A stretch of DNA of 34,619 nt from an uncultured Bacteroidales bacterium (GTDB lineage: Bacteria; Bacteroidota; Bacteroidia; Bacteroidales; Paludibacteraceae), in NCBI GenBank assembly GCA_902784425.1, contig CACZUS010000025.1:1-34619 (forward strand), written 5' to 3'. The position numbers and the translations under genes were made by a program. Shown here one piece after another: positions 8,471-16,797 of the stretch (positions are counted from its first letter, which is position 1; every line of letters starts with the position of its first letter). A model generated the notes under the pieces. The model made no database searches. It worked only from the letters and a program-made list of their open reading frames with translations, and was not told the origin of the DNA.

Positions 8471-8602
8471 AAAAATAAAAAGACTACTTTATGCTCTTTG
8501 GCAGAAAAACAATAACATGAAGGAGAAATTTTTTGATGTCATTCATAGAAATTCAGGCCCACTCTTTTTTAATTCATGTCAGCAACTTTATGTCTAAAAT
8601 CA

Positions 8603-8632
8603 TTGCTAATAAATTGGTTTTAATTAAATTTG
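8603..8632 (+). promoter_or_regulatory. Bacteroidetes-type promoter of the NlpC-like operon
   Basis: TTG (8603-8605), a 19-base spacer and TAAATTTG (8625-8632) match the sigma-ABfr consensus well. It predicts a leader of about 30 bases and shows that the reading frame before 8671 is untranslated. Confidence 0.7.
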
Positions 8633-8670
8633 CACCCAAAAATAACAATAAACACATTAAAATTAAAGAG

Positions 8671-9330
8671 ATGAAAATTAAACTGACCTTATTAGCAGTT
8701 CTTCTTGCTGGCTCCTCAATTTTAGCAGGAACCCGTGTGGATATAGTAAATGCGAGATGCAAAACATTAAGTGAAGCTATGGCTGTGATGCATCAGCAAA
8801 CGAACAAACCATTTGCAGCAGACGGACGTGGAGATAATGGCTTTGACAATTTAGGATTAGCGCTCTTCCTCTACAAGCAAATGGGAATTGATCTTCCAGA
8901 AGACATGATCAAATTGAGTGATGTTGGAAAAAAAGTGACAAAAATAACCAAAATGTTACCTGGTGACATTGTGTTCTTCGCCAACCCTCAAAACAAGAAG
9001 GAGATTTATAGAATGGGTATTGTGCAGAGTGTATCTATCGACGGACTCTCATTCACACTCTTCTATGCAGACGAGAAAGATGGTATCGTACGTATCGCAC
9101 ATAGTTCAGAAGACGCATTCAACGGACGTTTCAAACAAGCCAATCGTATCGTTTCAGACTCTGAGTTGAACAGCATCCGCGCTGAGCACGAAAAGGATCT
9201 TGCCAACATAGAGAAGGCAAAAGCTAATCTCGTAAAAGCTCAAAACGCAGTTGTTGAAGCTGAAGAGAATTTGAAACAGATGGAAGAAACCTACGCAAAG
9301 AAAAACGAGGAGCCTATCATCGTCAAATAA
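8671..9330 (+). CDS. Secreted NlpC/P60-like protein without catalytic residues
   Basis: With ATG 8671 the 219-residue product begins with a clear signal peptide (MKIKLTLLAVLLAGSSILAG). Residues about 30-160 follow the NlpC/P60 cysteine-peptidase plan: a GFDNLGLALFLYKQMGIDLP helix where active enzymes have FDCSGL, then LPGDIVFFAN, then RMGIV where enzymes have HVGIY, then AHSSED. Asn60 therefore replaces the catalytic Cys, and Arg114 the catalytic His. The last 60 residues form a charged coiled coil (EKAKANLVKAQNAVVEAEEN). It is probably a periplasmic or envelope pseudo-enzyme with a binding role, which is inference. The longer frame from 8533 is rejected because the promoter lies inside it. 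The RHH-like gene starts 13 bases later. Confidence 0.8.
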   Translation: MKIKLTLLAVLLAGSSILAGTRVDIVNARCKTLSEAMAVMHQQTNKPFAADGRGDNGFDNLGLALFLYKQMGIDLPEDMIKLSDVGKKVTKITKMLPGDIVFFANPQNKKEIYRMGIVQSVSIDGLSFTLFYADEKDGIVRIAHSSEDAFNGRFKQANRIVSDSELNSIRAEHEKDLANIEKAKANLVKAQNAVVEAEENLKQMEETYAKKNEEPIIVK

Positions 9331-9343
9331 TCAACCGACCTAT

Positions 9344-9583
9344 ATGGCAGGCCAACGGAAAAAGAAAAAAGTAAGTGCACCAAGCGTCAAAGATCGTTTG
9401 GTAAGAGATAAACGCATGTCTATCACCCTAAACGAAAAAGAGTATAGGGTGATAGAGCGTTTTTTCAAAGAATACAAAATCAGAAACAAGTCGAAATTCT
9501 TACGAGACACCATCATCCGCACAGTTTGGCAAAAACTGGAAGAAAGTGCTCCTACCTTGTTTTCAGAAAATGAAATGCGATGA
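9344..9583 (+). CDS. Small ribbon-helix-helix-like protein
   Basis: This is a basic 79-residue protein. After a Lys-rich start (GQRKKKKVSAP), RMSITLNEKE could form the DNA-contacting strand, with two helices after it (EYRVIERFFKEYKI and NKSKFLRDTIIRTVW). This is the ribbon-helix-helix plan of MetJ/Arc-type and mobilisation-type repressors. The call is from pattern, not from a known homologue. The stop overlaps the tadA start (ATGA), so the two are co-translated. No toxin gene is adjacent, so an antitoxin role is not supported. It may regulate its own operon. Confidence 0.7.
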   Translation: MAGQRKKKKVSAPSVKDRLVRDKRMSITLNEKEYRVIERFFKEYKIRNKSKFLRDTIIRTVWQKLEESAPTLFSENEMR

Positions 9584-10014
9584 CCGACGAATACTATATG
9601 AAGCAGGCATTAGCCGAGGCTCAGAAAGCCGAGAAAGTGGACGAGGTTCCCATCGGCGCAGTGATTGTCTGCAAAGATAAAATCATCGCACGAGCACACA
9701 ATTTAACAGAAACACTCACCGACGTAACAGCACACGCAGAGATGCAAGCCATCACAATGGCCGCCAATCATCTTGGATCCAAATATCTGACTGACTGCAC
9801 GCTCTATGTAACCGTAGAACCATGCACTATGTGTGCAGGCGCCATCGGATGGGCACAAATCAGTCGATTAGTCTATGGTGCGAAAGACACCAAAAAGGGT
9901 TTCTCCATCATCGCACCCAATGCATTACATCCCAAATGCGTTGTAGAAAGCGGTGTCATGGAATCTGAATGCACAGAAATCGTTAGCAACTTCTTCAAAA
10001 AGAAAAGAGGTTGA
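9580..10014 (+). CDS. tadA: tRNA adenosine-34 deaminase
   Basis: TadA deaminates the wobble adenosine of tRNA-Arg(ACG) to inosine. The 144-residue protein has the cytidine/deoxycytidylate deaminase zinc site: His52-Ala-Glu54 (AHAEMQAI) supplies one ligand and the proton shuttle, and PCTMCAGAI supplies Cys82 and Cys85. The substrate-binding start (DEVPIGAVIV) and the length are typical. The gene overlaps the small RHH-like gene by four bases and converges on yraN with a gap of only six bases. Confidence 0.94.
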   Translation: MTDEYYMKQALAEAQKAEKVDEVPIGAVIVCKDKIIARAHNLTETLTDVTAHAEMQAITMAANHLGSKYLTDCTLYVTVEPCTMCAGAIGWAQISRLVYGAKDTKKGFSIIAPNALHPKCVVESGVMESECTEIVSNFFKKKRG

Positions 10015-10020
10015 ATTCCC

Positions 10021-10395
10021 TTACATATTCACATAAGGGAGAAACGCATCCTCCAAATGTTCAAAACCATCTACGCTTCCCGTAGAATCAATCGTCATAG
10101 AGATGATATCAAACCGCGTTTGCTTTGTTACATTGAATCGACGAATATAGGCATTAGCCGCATATACCAAATTTCGAATCTTTGTTTTATTCACACTTTC
10201 AACGGGCGACAACAACGTACCACTTTTACGCGTTTTCACCTCTACAATTACAACATACTTATCATTCTCAGCCACAATGTCAATCTCATACCTTCCACTG
10301 CGCCAATTACGTTGTTTAATCACATAACCTTTCGATTGTAGATACTCGACAGATTTCTCCTCTCCTAACATGCCTAAATCATTATGAGCAGCCAT
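10021..10395 (-). CDS. YraN/UPF0102 family nuclease-fold protein
   Basis: This 124-residue protein has the UPF0102 restriction-endonuclease-like fold: LGMLGEEKSVEYLQSKGY, RNWRSGRYEIDIVAE and VVIVEVKTRKSG carry the conserved Glu, Asp and ExK residues. The biological role is not established; Holliday junction-related activity has been proposed for relatives. ATG 10395 (MAAHNDLG) fits the usual family N-terminus, and ATG 10407 would add four residues. A TAAATTTG box on this strand (10438-10445) supports a start in this area. It is convergent with tadA. Confidence 0.88.
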   Translation of the reverse strand: MAAHNDLGMLGEEKSVEYLQSKGYVIKQRNWRSGRYEIDIVAENDKYVVIVEVKTRKSGTLLSPVESVNKTKIRNLVYAANAYIRRFNVTKQTRFDIISMTIDSTGSVDGFEHLEDAFLPYVNM

Positions 10396-10437
10396 AAATT
10401 TTTTCATTAAAAACATTCAACAATAGATTTATCGAGG

Positions 10438-10445
10438 CAAATTTA
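10438..10445 (-). promoter_or_regulatory. -7 promoter box of yraN-like gene
   Basis: TAAATTTG on the minus strand fits TAnnTTTG, about 43 bases before ATG 10395. A similar box on the plus strand at 10490-10497 drives the divergent pseudouridine synthase gene. Confidence 0.45.
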
Positions 10446-10489
10446 GTAAAAAAGAACGGAAGAGTAATGAAACAAGAAAAATTTTCAGT

Positions 10490-10497
10490 TAAATTTG
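10490..10497 (+). promoter_or_regulatory. -7 promoter box of the RluA-type gene
   Basis: TAAATTTG followed by CACCCAA is the same string as at the NlpC-like promoter. It lies 21 bases before ATG 10519 and excludes the TTG codon at 10495 as start. No -33 match is clear. Confidence 0.5.
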
Positions 10498-10518
10498 CAC
10501 CCAATTAGTATATACGAA

Positions 10519-11415
10519 ATGTTCACACCAAAGAAAAGTAAAGATCGCATCGTCAACTTCTTAGTGAAGGAAGAAAATACACTCTTCGATTTCGCATTCA
10601 AGAAAATGGGAAGTTTGAGCAAGACTGCCCTAAAAGGCTATTTAGCAAAAGGTCAGATCAGCGTCAACGACAAAGCAATCACCCAATATGATTACCAACT
10701 GAAGATGGGCGATACGGTTAAAATCGACTTCACAAAAGGCACAGCAGGATTGAAATGTGCAAAAATCTCCGTCATCTACGAGGACGATTACATCATTGTC
10801 ATCAACAAGGCGGAAGGATTACTTTCCGTTGCCACAGAAAAGAACGAGAAAGAGACTGCATTTCGCATCATCATGAATCATCTGAAGAAACAAAACAAGA
10901 ACAATCGCCTCTACATCGTTCATCGATTAGACAGAGAAACCTCTGGTTTACTACTCTTCGCCAAACAAAAAGAGACTCAAATGATTCTACAAGAGAACTG
11001 GCAAAGAATCGTATCCGAAAAAAAATACTACGCATTGGTGGAAGGTATCTTAGAACAAAAAGAAGGTACTATTCACACCTGGCTGAATGAAGATGTAAAA
11101 TCAAAGAAAGTATACTCATCCGACTTTGACAACGGAGGCCAAGAATCCTTTACCGACTACAAAGTGGAAAAAGAATATAAGAAAGGATATTCGCTTCTCT
11201 CCATCAACCTACGCACAGGCAGGAAGAATCAGATACGCGTACACATGCAATGTATTGGTCACCCAATAGCAGGCGACAAAAAATACGGAGGAAGCACCTC
11301 CCCGATTGGACGCATCGGATTACACGCAGAAAAGTTAACTTTACGACACCCTATCACAGGACAAGTCATGACATTCGTGGCTCCACTTCCTGAAAAGATA
11401 ACTAGATTCAGATAA
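10519..11415 (+). CDS. RluA-family pseudouridine synthase
   Basis: The enzyme isomerises uridine to pseudouridine in rRNA or tRNA. Of its 298 residues, the N-terminal 80 form an S4 RNA-binding domain (LSKTALKGYLAKGQISVN), and the rest is the RluA/RluD catalytic domain. The key loop is HRLDRETSGLLLFAK with catalytic Asp138. RTGRKNQIRVHM and later GIGLHAEKL-type strands (here RIGLHAEKL) complete the family pattern. ATG 10519 (MFTPKKSKDR) follows the promoter box by 21 bases. Which nucleotide it modifies cannot be told from sequence, so no symbol is given. The gene is monocistronic, with a weak hairpin at 11430-11450 downstream. Confidence 0.92.
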   Translation: MFTPKKSKDRIVNFLVKEENTLFDFAFKKMGSLSKTALKGYLAKGQISVNDKAITQYDYQLKMGDTVKIDFTKGTAGLKCAKISVIYEDDYIIVINKAEGLLSVATEKNEKETAFRIIMNHLKKQNKNNRLYIVHRLDRETSGLLLFAKQKETQMILQENWQRIVSEKKYYALVEGILEQKEGTIHTWLNEDVKSKKVYSSDFDNGGQESFTDYKVEKEYKKGYSLLSINLRTGRKNQIRVHMQCIGHPIAGDKKYGGSTSPIGRIGLHAEKLTLRHPITGQVMTFVAPLPEKITRFR

Positions 11416-11429
11416 AGCAGAAAGGAAAC

Positions 11430-11450
11430 GCAATGCATTGATTACATTGC
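11430..11450 (+). terminator. Weak hairpin after the pseudouridine synthase gene
   Basis: GCAATG and CATTGC form a six-base stem with a nine-base loop, 14 bases past the stop. AT-rich sequence follows but no T-tract, so termination is uncertain. Confidence 0.35.
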
Positions 11451-11545
11451 ATTAATTACAATATTTTAGTGAGTGAAAAAACATCTATTTTTGCTTTCAG
11501 CATAATAGATTTAAAGAAATTTAACTTAATTGTCCAAAAAAGTAG

Positions 11546-11553
11546 TATATTTG
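11546..11553 (+). promoter_or_regulatory. -7 promoter box of the serine palmitoyltransferase gene
   Basis: TATATTTG fits TAnnTTTG, 28 bases before ATG 11582. Possible -33 partners (TTTA at 11520, TTG at 11530) are at unusual spacing. Confidence 0.5.
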
Positions 11554-11581
11554 CGACAAATTTTAGAGTTCGGTATAAAAA

Positions 11582-12766
11582 ATGGGACTATTACAAGAAA
11601 AGTTAGCCAAATACACAGAGCCTCAGAGAGTGAAGGCACTTGGTGTATATCCGTATTTTCGTGTGATTGAGAGTGATCAAGATACGGAAGTCACAATGAA
11701 CGGAAGAAAGGTTCTAATGTTTGGTTCTAATAGTTACTTAGGACTAACCAATCACCCAAAGATAAAAGAAGCAGCCATAGAGGCAACAAAAAAATATGGT
11801 TCAGGATGTGCAGGTTCCAGATTTTTAAATGGAACATTGGATATCCACATTGAGTTGGAGAAGAAACTCGCAGAATTTGTCGGAAAAGAAGAAGCATTGA
11901 TCTTCTCTGCTGGATTCAACGTAAACATGGGTGTCGTTTCCGACCTGACAAGTCGTGAAGATTACGTCATATTCGACGAATTAGATCACGCCTCCATTAT
12001 GACAGGAAAGCAGTTGACCTACTCAAAGACACTGAAGTTCAAGCACAACGACATGGAGTCTTTGGAACAAAAACTCAAGATGTGCGAGCCAGACAAAATC
12101 AAGTTGATCGTTGTCGATGGCGTATTCAGCATGGAGGGTGATGTAGCAAAACTACCAGAGATTGTTGCTCTTAGCAAGAAATACAATGCCAGCATATACG
12201 TTGACGAAGCACACAGTTTGGGTGTATTCGGAAAACAAGGACGAGGCATTTGCGACCACTTCGGTCTTACCAAAGATGTAGACCTAATCATGGGTACATT
12301 CAGCAAGTCTCTCGCATCCATTGGAGGATTCATCGCGGCAGACTCAAGTATCATCAACTGGTTGAGACACTCTGCTCGTCCATACATCTTCAGTGCCAGC
12401 ATCACTCCTGCCGCTACGGCATCTGTTCTTGCCGCATTGGAAATTATGAAAAGTGAACCAGAAAGAATGGAACACTTGTGGAAAATCACCCACATCGCAT
12501 TAGACGGATTCAGAAGCATGGGATTTGAAATTGGACACACAGAAACTCCGATCATTCCGCTCTTTATCCGCGACAATGAGAAGACATTCTTATTCACCAA
12601 ACTACTCTTCGATGAAGGCGTTTTCGTCAACCCTGTTGTAAGTCCTGCCGTACCATCCAACGACACTTTGGTTCGTTTCTCTCTTATGGCAACTCACACA
12701 GAAGAACAAGTACAAATCGCTTTGGAAAAAATCGGAAAAGTCGGCAAGCAATTGGGACTCATATAA
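11582..12766 (+). CDS. spt: Serine palmitoyltransferase
   Basis: This PLP enzyme condenses serine with a fatty acyl-CoA or acyl-ACP to 3-ketosphinganine, the first step of bacterial sphingolipid synthesis in Bacteroidetes. The 394-residue alpha-oxoamine synthase fold shows MFGSNSYLGL, YGSGCAGSRFLNGT, VDEAHSLGVFG and the PLP-lysine motif GTFSKSLASIGG (Lys242). The start KLAKYTEPQRVKALGVYPYF matches Bacteroides SPT and not KBL or BioF, which are the main alternatives. No other sphingolipid gene is adjacent. It has its own -7 box and a strong terminator, so it is a single-gene unit. Confidence 0.92.
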   Translation: MGLLQEKLAKYTEPQRVKALGVYPYFRVIESDQDTEVTMNGRKVLMFGSNSYLGLTNHPKIKEAAIEATKKYGSGCAGSRFLNGTLDIHIELEKKLAEFVGKEEALIFSAGFNVNMGVVSDLTSREDYVIFDELDHASIMTGKQLTYSKTLKFKHNDMESLEQKLKMCEPDKIKLIVVDGVFSMEGDVAKLPEIVALSKKYNASIYVDEAHSLGVFGKQGRGICDHFGLTKDVDLIMGTFSKSLASIGGFIAADSSIINWLRHSARPYIFSASITPAATASVLAALEIMKSEPERMEHLWKITHIALDGFRSMGFEIGHTETPIIPLFIRDNEKTFLFTKLLFDEGVFVNPVVSPAVPSNDTLVRFSLMATHTEEQVQIALEKIGKVGKQLGLI

Positions 12767-12788
12767 AACGGGGCCATAAACAATATCG

Positions 12789-12822
12789 GAGGATGCATCA
12801 CATAGATACATCCTCTTTTTTT
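12789..12822 (+). terminator. Intrinsic terminator of spt
   Basis: GAGGATG and CATCCTC form a 7-bp stem with a 13-base loop, followed directly by seven T. This is a classical rho-independent terminator 23 bases after the stop. Confidence 0.88.
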
Positions 12823-12904
12823 ATACATACCCCTAACCTATCATCTCTCACCAGAGCCATCCAATAAAAAAATCATCCGTCAACAATTTTTATAGAATTT
12901 TCCA

Positions 12905-12936
12905 TTTGAAAATATCGTTATGAATAACTAAATTTG
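12905..12936 (+). promoter_or_regulatory. Bacteroidetes-type promoter of the rarA operon
   Basis: TTTG (12905-12908), a 20-base spacer and TAAATTTG (12929-12936) match the full -33/-7 consensus. The start codon at 12960 follows by 23 bases. Confidence 0.75.
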
Positions 12937-12959
12937 TACTATAATATGATTTCGATAGA

Positions 12960-14249
12960 ATGAGCGATTTACTAGTACAACCATTAGCTGAAAGAGTTCG
13001 TCCCAAAACACTGGACGAATATGTCGGGCAAAAACATTTGGTCGGTGAAAACGCCATTCTACGTAAGATGATTGAATCAGGACGCATCTCATCCTTCATA
13101 CTTTGGGGACCTCCCGGCGTAGGGAAAACCACCTTGGCAGGTATTATCGCAAAGAAACTGGAACGTTCATTTTTCACACTCAGCGCCATCAGCTCTGGTG
13201 TAAAAGATGTCAGAGAGATTATAGACAAAGCTAAGAGTGCACGATTATTCAATCCGGAACCACCCATATTATTTATTGATGAGATTCATCGATTTTCAAA
13301 AGCGCAACAAGACTCTCTGTTAGGGGCTGTAGAACAAGGCATTGTTATTCTAATCGGAGCCACCACAGAGAATCCCTCATTTGAAGTCATCACTCCCCTT
13401 TTATCCCGTTGTCAAGTCTACGTACTAAAACATCAGGAAGATGCCGATCTGTTGGAACTGGCACAAAGAGTGATTCAAGAGGATAAAATCCTAAAAGAGA
13501 AAAAGATCTTTTTGGACGAGACCGAATCTCTTCTCAGATTTGCTGGTGGAGATGCCAGAAAACTACTGAACATCATTGAACTGGTTGTCAATGCAGAAGA
13601 AAACAGCGACGAGATACATTTCACCAATGATAAAGTAACAGAACGGTTACAGGAGAATCCAAACGCCTACGACAAAAACGGAGAGATGCATTATGACATC
13701 ATCTCGGCTTTCATCAAATCCATACGAGGAAGCGATCCCGACGGCGCCATCTATTGGCTGGCTCGCATGGTAGACGGAGGAGAAGACCCCAAATTCATTG
13801 CCCGCAGATTGGTAATATCTGCTGCAGAAGACATTGGATTGGCCAATCCAAATGCCCTGTTACTCGCCAACGCTTGTTTCGATGCCATTCACAAAATTGG
13901 ATGGCCCGAAGGACGAATTGTTTTAGCAGAGACAACGGTCTATTTGGCAACGAGTCCGAAAAGCAACTCCGCATACCTATCCATCGACTATGCATTAGGT
14001 AAGGTGAAAGAGACGGGCAATCTACCCGTACCCCTACATCTGCGCAATGCACCTACTAAACTTATGGAGAAGTTGGATTATGGGAAAGGATATAAATACT
14101 CACACGACTATCCCGGGCACTTCGTCAAACAAGAATTTCTGCCAGAGAAGTTATCCAAAACACAATTCTGGATACCTCAAGACAACCCGGCAGAAAACAA
14201 ATTAACGGAACGAATGAAAACTTTATGGGGCTCCCATAAAAATTATTAA
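12960..14249 (+). CDS. rarA: Replication-associated recombination ATPase RarA/MgsA
   Basis: RarA is an AAA+ ATPase related to clamp loaders that acts at stalled replication forks. The 429-residue protein begins with PLAERVRPKTLDEYVGQKHL, typical of the family. Walker A is GPPGVGKTTLA, Walker B is ILFIDEIHRF, and sensor 1 is GATTENPSFEV. The C-terminal tetramerisation region follows (GSDPDGAIYWLARM, AAEDIGLANPNAL). It is the first gene of a run with the S41 protease (22-base gap) and the nucleotidyltransferase. The three products have no evident shared function. Confidence 0.95.
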   Translation: MSDLLVQPLAERVRPKTLDEYVGQKHLVGENAILRKMIESGRISSFILWGPPGVGKTTLAGIIAKKLERSFFTLSAISSGVKDVREIIDKAKSARLFNPEPPILFIDEIHRFSKAQQDSLLGAVEQGIVILIGATTENPSFEVITPLLSRCQVYVLKHQEDADLLELAQRVIQEDKILKEKKIFLDETESLLRFAGGDARKLLNIIELVVNAEENSDEIHFTNDKVTERLQENPNAYDKNGEMHYDIISAFIKSIRGSDPDGAIYWLARMVDGGEDPKFIARRLVISAAEDIGLANPNALLLANACFDAIHKIGWPEGRIVLAETTVYLATSPKSNSAYLSIDYALGKVKETGNLPVPLHLRNAPTKLMEKLDYGKGYKYSHDYPGHFVKQEFLPEKLSKTQFWIPQDNPAENKLTERMKTLWGSHKNY

Positions 14250-14271
14250 TATGTAATCATCTTTTAAGAAT

Positions 14272-16008
14272 ATGAATAAAAAATTTCTGAGCATAGTTGC
14301 TTTCATCTGCTTATTACCCATTTCTTCTCATGCAGGAGTCGTCAATGATTCAACAGACAATCACCTTGAAGATGTTTCCAAGAATCTAGATCTATTCAAC
14401 TTACTCTTCAAAGAATTGGATGCTTACTATGTAGACACATTCGACACTAAGAAAGTGATAAAAAGTGGTATCGATGCCATGGTGAATGAATTAGACCCCT
14501 ACACCAGATATATTCCAGAAGAAGATGAAGAAGACTTCAACTTTATGATTACTGGCGAATATGCCGGTGTGGGAGCTTCCATTGGCAAAGTGGGTGATTA
14601 TATTTGCTTTACAGAAATATACGAAGGCACCCCTTCTCACAAAAACGGGATAAAGGCAGGTGACAGAATCATTGAGATTGCAGGTAAAAACGCTTCAAAA
14701 TTAACCATAAACGAAGTAAGCGAAAACTTACGAGGAGAGGAAAACACCGACGTTAAATTAGTGCTGCAAAACCCAAACACAGGCAAGCAAAGAAAAGTAA
14801 CCATTAAAAGAGAAAAAATCACACTCCCTACCATCGAATACTGCGACACGTTAGAGAATGGTATCGGCTATATCCGTTTCTCCAGTTTCACAGAGAAATC
14901 AGCTGATCTGTTCAAAAAAGCATTTCTCGATCTGAAAGAGAACAAAAAAATTGAATCTTTAATTATTGACCTACGCAACAATCCTGGTGGTCTGCTCGAT
15001 CAAGCTACAGAAATAGTCAATTACTTCATAGACAATCAAACCGCAATTGTCTATACGAAAAGCAAAGTGAAAGCATTAGACGAAACATACAAAGCGACAA
15101 AGAATCCTATCGACAATAAAATACCTATTGTCGTACTTGTCAACAACAATTCGGCCTCCGCATCAGAAATATTCTCTGGCGCAATGCAAGACCTTGATCG
15201 TGCCGTGATTGTGGGTGAAAGAACCTATGGGAAAGGATTGGTTCAATCAACACGTCCGCTACCTTTCGGAGGCAATCTGAAAGTGACCATCTCTAAATAC
15301 TACATACCAAGTGGACGATGCGTTCAAGCCATCAATTATGCAGAAAGAAACGAAGACGGATCCGTCAAACGCATTCCTGATAGTCTGACCACTGAGTTCA
15401 AAACCAAAAACGGAAGAATCGTGCGTGATGGAGGAGGTATATTGCCTGATGTGAAAATGGAACGCAAAGACCTATCCACAATCAGCTACTATCTATACAA
15501 AGAAAACATCATATTCAACTACGTAGTAGACTATCTCGCCAATCATAGCAAGATTGACAATCCAAAAGACTTTAAATACACCGAATACGATCAGTTCAAA
15601 GCGTATGCAGAGAAACAGAAATTCAGTTATAAGTTGAGAATGGAAGAATACATCAGTTCATTGAAAGATATCGCCAAGGAAGAAGGATACTTAGACTACG
15701 CCAAAGATGAATTCGAAGCACTTGAGAAGAAGCTTTCTCACAACTTGAATCAAGACTTGAGTCTCTTTGAAGATGAGATACGTAAGCTTATCAGTATCGA
15801 AATCATGAAACAACTTTATTATCAGAAAGGCTATATTACCGAATCGCTGAAATACGACAAAGCCAAAGAAGAGGCTATCAAGATTTTGAAAGACAAGGAA
15901 AGATACTCATCCATCCTTCAACCTAAAGCTAAGGAAGAAGTTAAGGATGACAAAAATGATAAGAAGGCATCCTCAAAGAAAGAATCTTCTAAAAAGAATA
16001 GCAAATGA
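14272..16008 (+). CDS. S41 C-terminal processing protease with PDZ domain
   Basis: This is a secreted serine protease of the CtpA/Prc family that trims or degrades envelope proteins. The 578 residues comprise a signal peptide (KKFLSIVAFICLLPISSHA), an N-terminal helical part with ELDPYTRYIPEED, a PDZ domain (about 85-175; YAGVGASIG, GIKAGDRIIEIAG) and the S41 core. The catalytic pair is Ser296 in NNNSASASE and Lys321 in ERTYGKGLVQ, 25 residues apart as in E. coli Tsp. After about residue 400 comes a helical C-terminal extension ending in a Lys/Ser-rich tail (KKASSKKESSKKNSK). The stop overlaps the next start (ATGA). Confidence 0.93.
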   Translation: MNKKFLSIVAFICLLPISSHAGVVNDSTDNHLEDVSKNLDLFNLLFKELDAYYVDTFDTKKVIKSGIDAMVNELDPYTRYIPEEDEEDFNFMITGEYAGVGASIGKVGDYICFTEIYEGTPSHKNGIKAGDRIIEIAGKNASKLTINEVSENLRGEENTDVKLVLQNPNTGKQRKVTIKREKITLPTIEYCDTLENGIGYIRFSSFTEKSADLFKKAFLDLKENKKIESLIIDLRNNPGGLLDQATEIVNYFIDNQTAIVYTKSKVKALDETYKATKNPIDNKIPIVVLVNNNSASASEIFSGAMQDLDRAVIVGERTYGKGLVQSTRPLPFGGNLKVTISKYYIPSGRCVQAINYAERNEDGSVKRIPDSLTTEFKTKNGRIVRDGGGILPDVKMERKDLSTISYYLYKENIIFNYVVDYLANHSKIDNPKDFKYTEYDQFKAYAEKQKFSYKLRMEEYISSLKDIAKEEGYLDYAKDEFEALEKKLSHNLNQDLSLFEDEIRKLISIEIMKQLYYQKGYITESLKYDKAKEEAIKILKDKERYSSILQPKAKEEVKDDKNDKKASSKKESSKKNSK

Positions 16009-16772
16009 AAGCAATGATCTTCGCTGCTGGGTTGGGCACAAGACTCAAACCCATCACTGACAGCATTCCCAAAGCACTAGTCCCAGTTGCAGGAAAAACG
16101 CTACTGGAACATGTCATCGAAAAGCTATCCAACGAAGGATTCGACGAACTAATCATCAACGTCCATCACCATGCGGAGAAAATCATCGATTTTCTAGCAA
16201 TGCATCGGAATTTTGGATTACACATCGAAATATCCGACGAGAGAGAAATGTTGCTCGACACCGGTGGAGGAATCAGGAAAGCCGCTAGTTTTTTCAATGA
16301 TGGGAAACCCTTTCTCATACACAATGTAGACATACTATCCAATGCCAATCTAAAAGCATTGTACGAAAGACATATTGCATCCGATAACATCGCCACATTA
16401 TTGGTAAAAGACCGAGATACTTCTCGCTATCTGCTGTTCAACGACGAAGAGAGATTACAAGGATGGATGAACGTCAAAACTGGAGAGGTGAAATCTCCTA
16501 TCCGAGATTTTTCACCTTCGCTCTATACCAAACATGCATTTTCAGGCATTCATATAATGTCTCCCGAGATATTCCGTTACATGGAAGATTATCCACAAAA
16601 ATTTCCTATCATGGATTTCTACATAGAGAATGCAGCCACATTAAAAATTGGAAGTTTGTTGGACAACAATTTACAGATGATTGATGTAGGCAAATTAGAC
16701 AGTTTGCAAGAAGCAGAACGACTATTTGCATTGAAAGATAAGGAGCAACAAGAAAGCAGACAATGTCCATAG
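16005..16772 (+). CDS. Sugar-1-phosphate nucleotidyltransferase (MurU-like)
   Basis: This 255-residue nucleotidyltransferase would couple an NTP to a sugar 1-phosphate. The signature AAGLGTRLKPITDSIPKAL, then PVAGKTLLEH, then LLDTGGGIRKA and VHNVDI-like IHNVDILS are those of the NTP_transferase fold. They are closest to the MurNAc-1-P uridylyltransferase/mannose-1-P guanylyltransferase-like group. The kinase partner (AmgK type) often linked to MurU is not adjacent, so a cell-wall recycling role is only possible. It overlaps the S41 protease gene by four bases and closes this operon. Confidence 0.85.
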   Translation: MKAMIFAAGLGTRLKPITDSIPKALVPVAGKTLLEHVIEKLSNEGFDELIINVHHHAEKIIDFLAMHRNFGLHIEISDEREMLLDTGGGIRKAASFFNDGKPFLIHNVDILSNANLKALYERHIASDNIATLLVKDRDTSRYLLFNDEERLQGWMNVKTGEVKSPIRDFSPSLYTKHAFSGIHIMSPEIFRYMEDYPQKFPIMDFYIENAATLKIGSLLDNNLQMIDVGKLDSLQEAERLFALKDKEQQESRQCP

Positions 16773-16797
16773 ATTCAATCATTTCATGAAAAATGCG

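Noticed and set aside
8517-8597. 26-codon frame upstream of the NlpC-like gene
   Set aside because: No promoter or ribosome signal in front and no recognisable product; it lies in AT-rich leader DNA.
8533-8670. N-terminal extension of the NlpC-like protein
   Set aside because: The promoter sits within this stretch, and the signal peptide starts cleanly at ATG 8671.
9344-9583. RHH-like protein as antitoxin of a toxin-antitoxin pair
   Set aside because: The neighbours are an exported protein and tadA; there is no small toxin gene next to it.
12019-12666. Long antisense open frame inside spt
   Set aside because: It is a codon-bias shadow of a clearly conserved gene; the translation has no domain pattern.
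16005-16772. AmgK/MurU cell-wall recycling pair
   Set aside because: The kinase partner is missing next to the nucleotidyltransferase, so the pathway cannot be claimed.
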